Shown: piece after piece, positions 63,856 to 64,000 of the stretch
Numbering within the stretch: the first letter of the stretch is position 1
Layout: every line of letters begins with the position of its first letter
From: Mucilaginibacter sp. CSA2-8R
Lineage (GTDB): Bacteria; Bacteroidota; Bacteroidia; Sphingobacteriales; Sphingobacteriaceae
Direction: 5' to 3'
Length of the DNA stretch: 64,000 bases
Assembly: GCF_038806765.1 (NCBI RefSeq)
Contig: NZ_CP152389.1
Location: forward strand, 310,001-374,000
Notes under the pieces: model-generated
Told to the model about the DNA's origin: nothing
Databases searched by the model: none
The model's input: only the letters and a program-made list of their open reading frames with translations
Translations under genes and position numbers: made by a program

Positions 63856-64000
63856 ATGGATATAATTATTTATAACATTAACAGCTTTGGTGGCAATTAC
63901 GAGTATGCTAAGTACTTATTCGAGTCGTACCAAAAAAATCCCGAAGTAAAATCAGCTGTCTTGCTGATGCCAGAGAATGCTGTTTATAATAACCCAGGAG
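63856..64000 (+). CDS. Putative glycosyltransferase, 3'-truncated by window edge
   Basis: From the ATG at 63856 an open frame of 48 codons runs to the window end. The start, MDIIIYNINSFGGNYEYAKY, followed by LFESYQKNPEVKSAVLLMPE, resembles the N-terminal acceptor domain of a GT-B glycosyltransferase (hydrophobic strand, Gly-rich loop, helix). The position in the cluster supports this. Too little is present for a family. Confidence 0.5.
   Translation, partial: MDIIIYNINSFGGNYEYAKYLFESYQKNPEVKSAVLLMPENAVYNNPG

Noticed and set aside
1..64000. tRNA, rRNA, CRISPR arrays, riboswitches, transposases
   Set aside because: No cloverleaf, repeat-spacer array, FMN or other riboswitch consensus, or transposase motif was recognised on either strand; a covariance-model search would be needed to exclude small RNAs.

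Overview
The window comes from a Bacteroidota genome, most likely the Sphingobacteriaceae (Mucilaginibacter/Pedobacter type). The evidence is a TonB-dependent outer-membrane receptor, a short ECF sigma/anti-sigma pair, DUF1624 and DUF5107 proteins, GH2/GH35 beta-galactosidase-type enzymes, and several promoters of the Bacteroidota form (TTTG or TTG, about 18-21 bases, TAnnTTTG). Genus placement is inference from gene content. I found no tRNA, rRNA, CRISPR array, integrase or transposase.

Region 1 (1-31 kb) is mostly core housekeeping on both strands. In order it holds a truncated TonB-dependent receptor, a secreted lactonase-type propeller, an rRNA pseudouridine synthase with a long disordered N-terminus, a lytic transglycosylase, uvrA, nnr, a PNPOx-like flavoprotein, an ECF sigma/anti-sigma pair, lipA, a YtxJ bacilliredoxin, a 36-residue lipoprotein, ribH, a TPR membrane protein, recF-DUF721, DoxX and AHSA1 proteins, ndk, an NrnA-type DHH phosphatase, two FKBP isomerases, tatD, a type I asparaginase, a DUF1624 membrane protein, and pta-ackA separated by a repeat-like spacer. 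After a 602-base gene-free stretch comes an orphan two-gene module that resembles phage recombination-accessory proteins.

Region 2 (31-42 kb) is a carbohydrate-use locus without SusC/SusD: a divergent AraC regulator, then an MFS sugar porter, a DUF5107-TPR protein, a GH2-type hydrolase and a GH35 beta-galactosidase, with very short or overlapping junctions. The likely logic is periplasmic release of galactose-type sugars, uptake by the porter, and AraC induction. An orphan GAF-PAS histidine kinase follows.

Region 3 (44 kb to the end) is a large surface-polysaccharide cluster read in one direction: Wza-like export lipoprotein, Wzc-like tyrosine autokinase, Wzm/Wzt ABC exporter with an extended Wzt C-terminus, at least seven glycosyltransferases (GT2, GT4 and GT61 types), two CDP-paratose-epimerase-like SDR enzymes, a hexapeptide acyltransferase, two paralogous proteins that resemble GT-D-fold (DUF1792) glycosyltransferases, a remnant of a membrane acyltransferase, and a gene cut by the window edge. 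The cluster continues beyond the window.

The least explained items are the paired GT-D-like proteins with altered metal motif and invariant GCYW end, the SDR enzyme with Phe in place of the catalytic Tyr, the orphan phage-type pair, the tiny lipoprotein, and several inverted or direct repeats at regulatory positions. All calls were made by reading the sequence; no database search was run.
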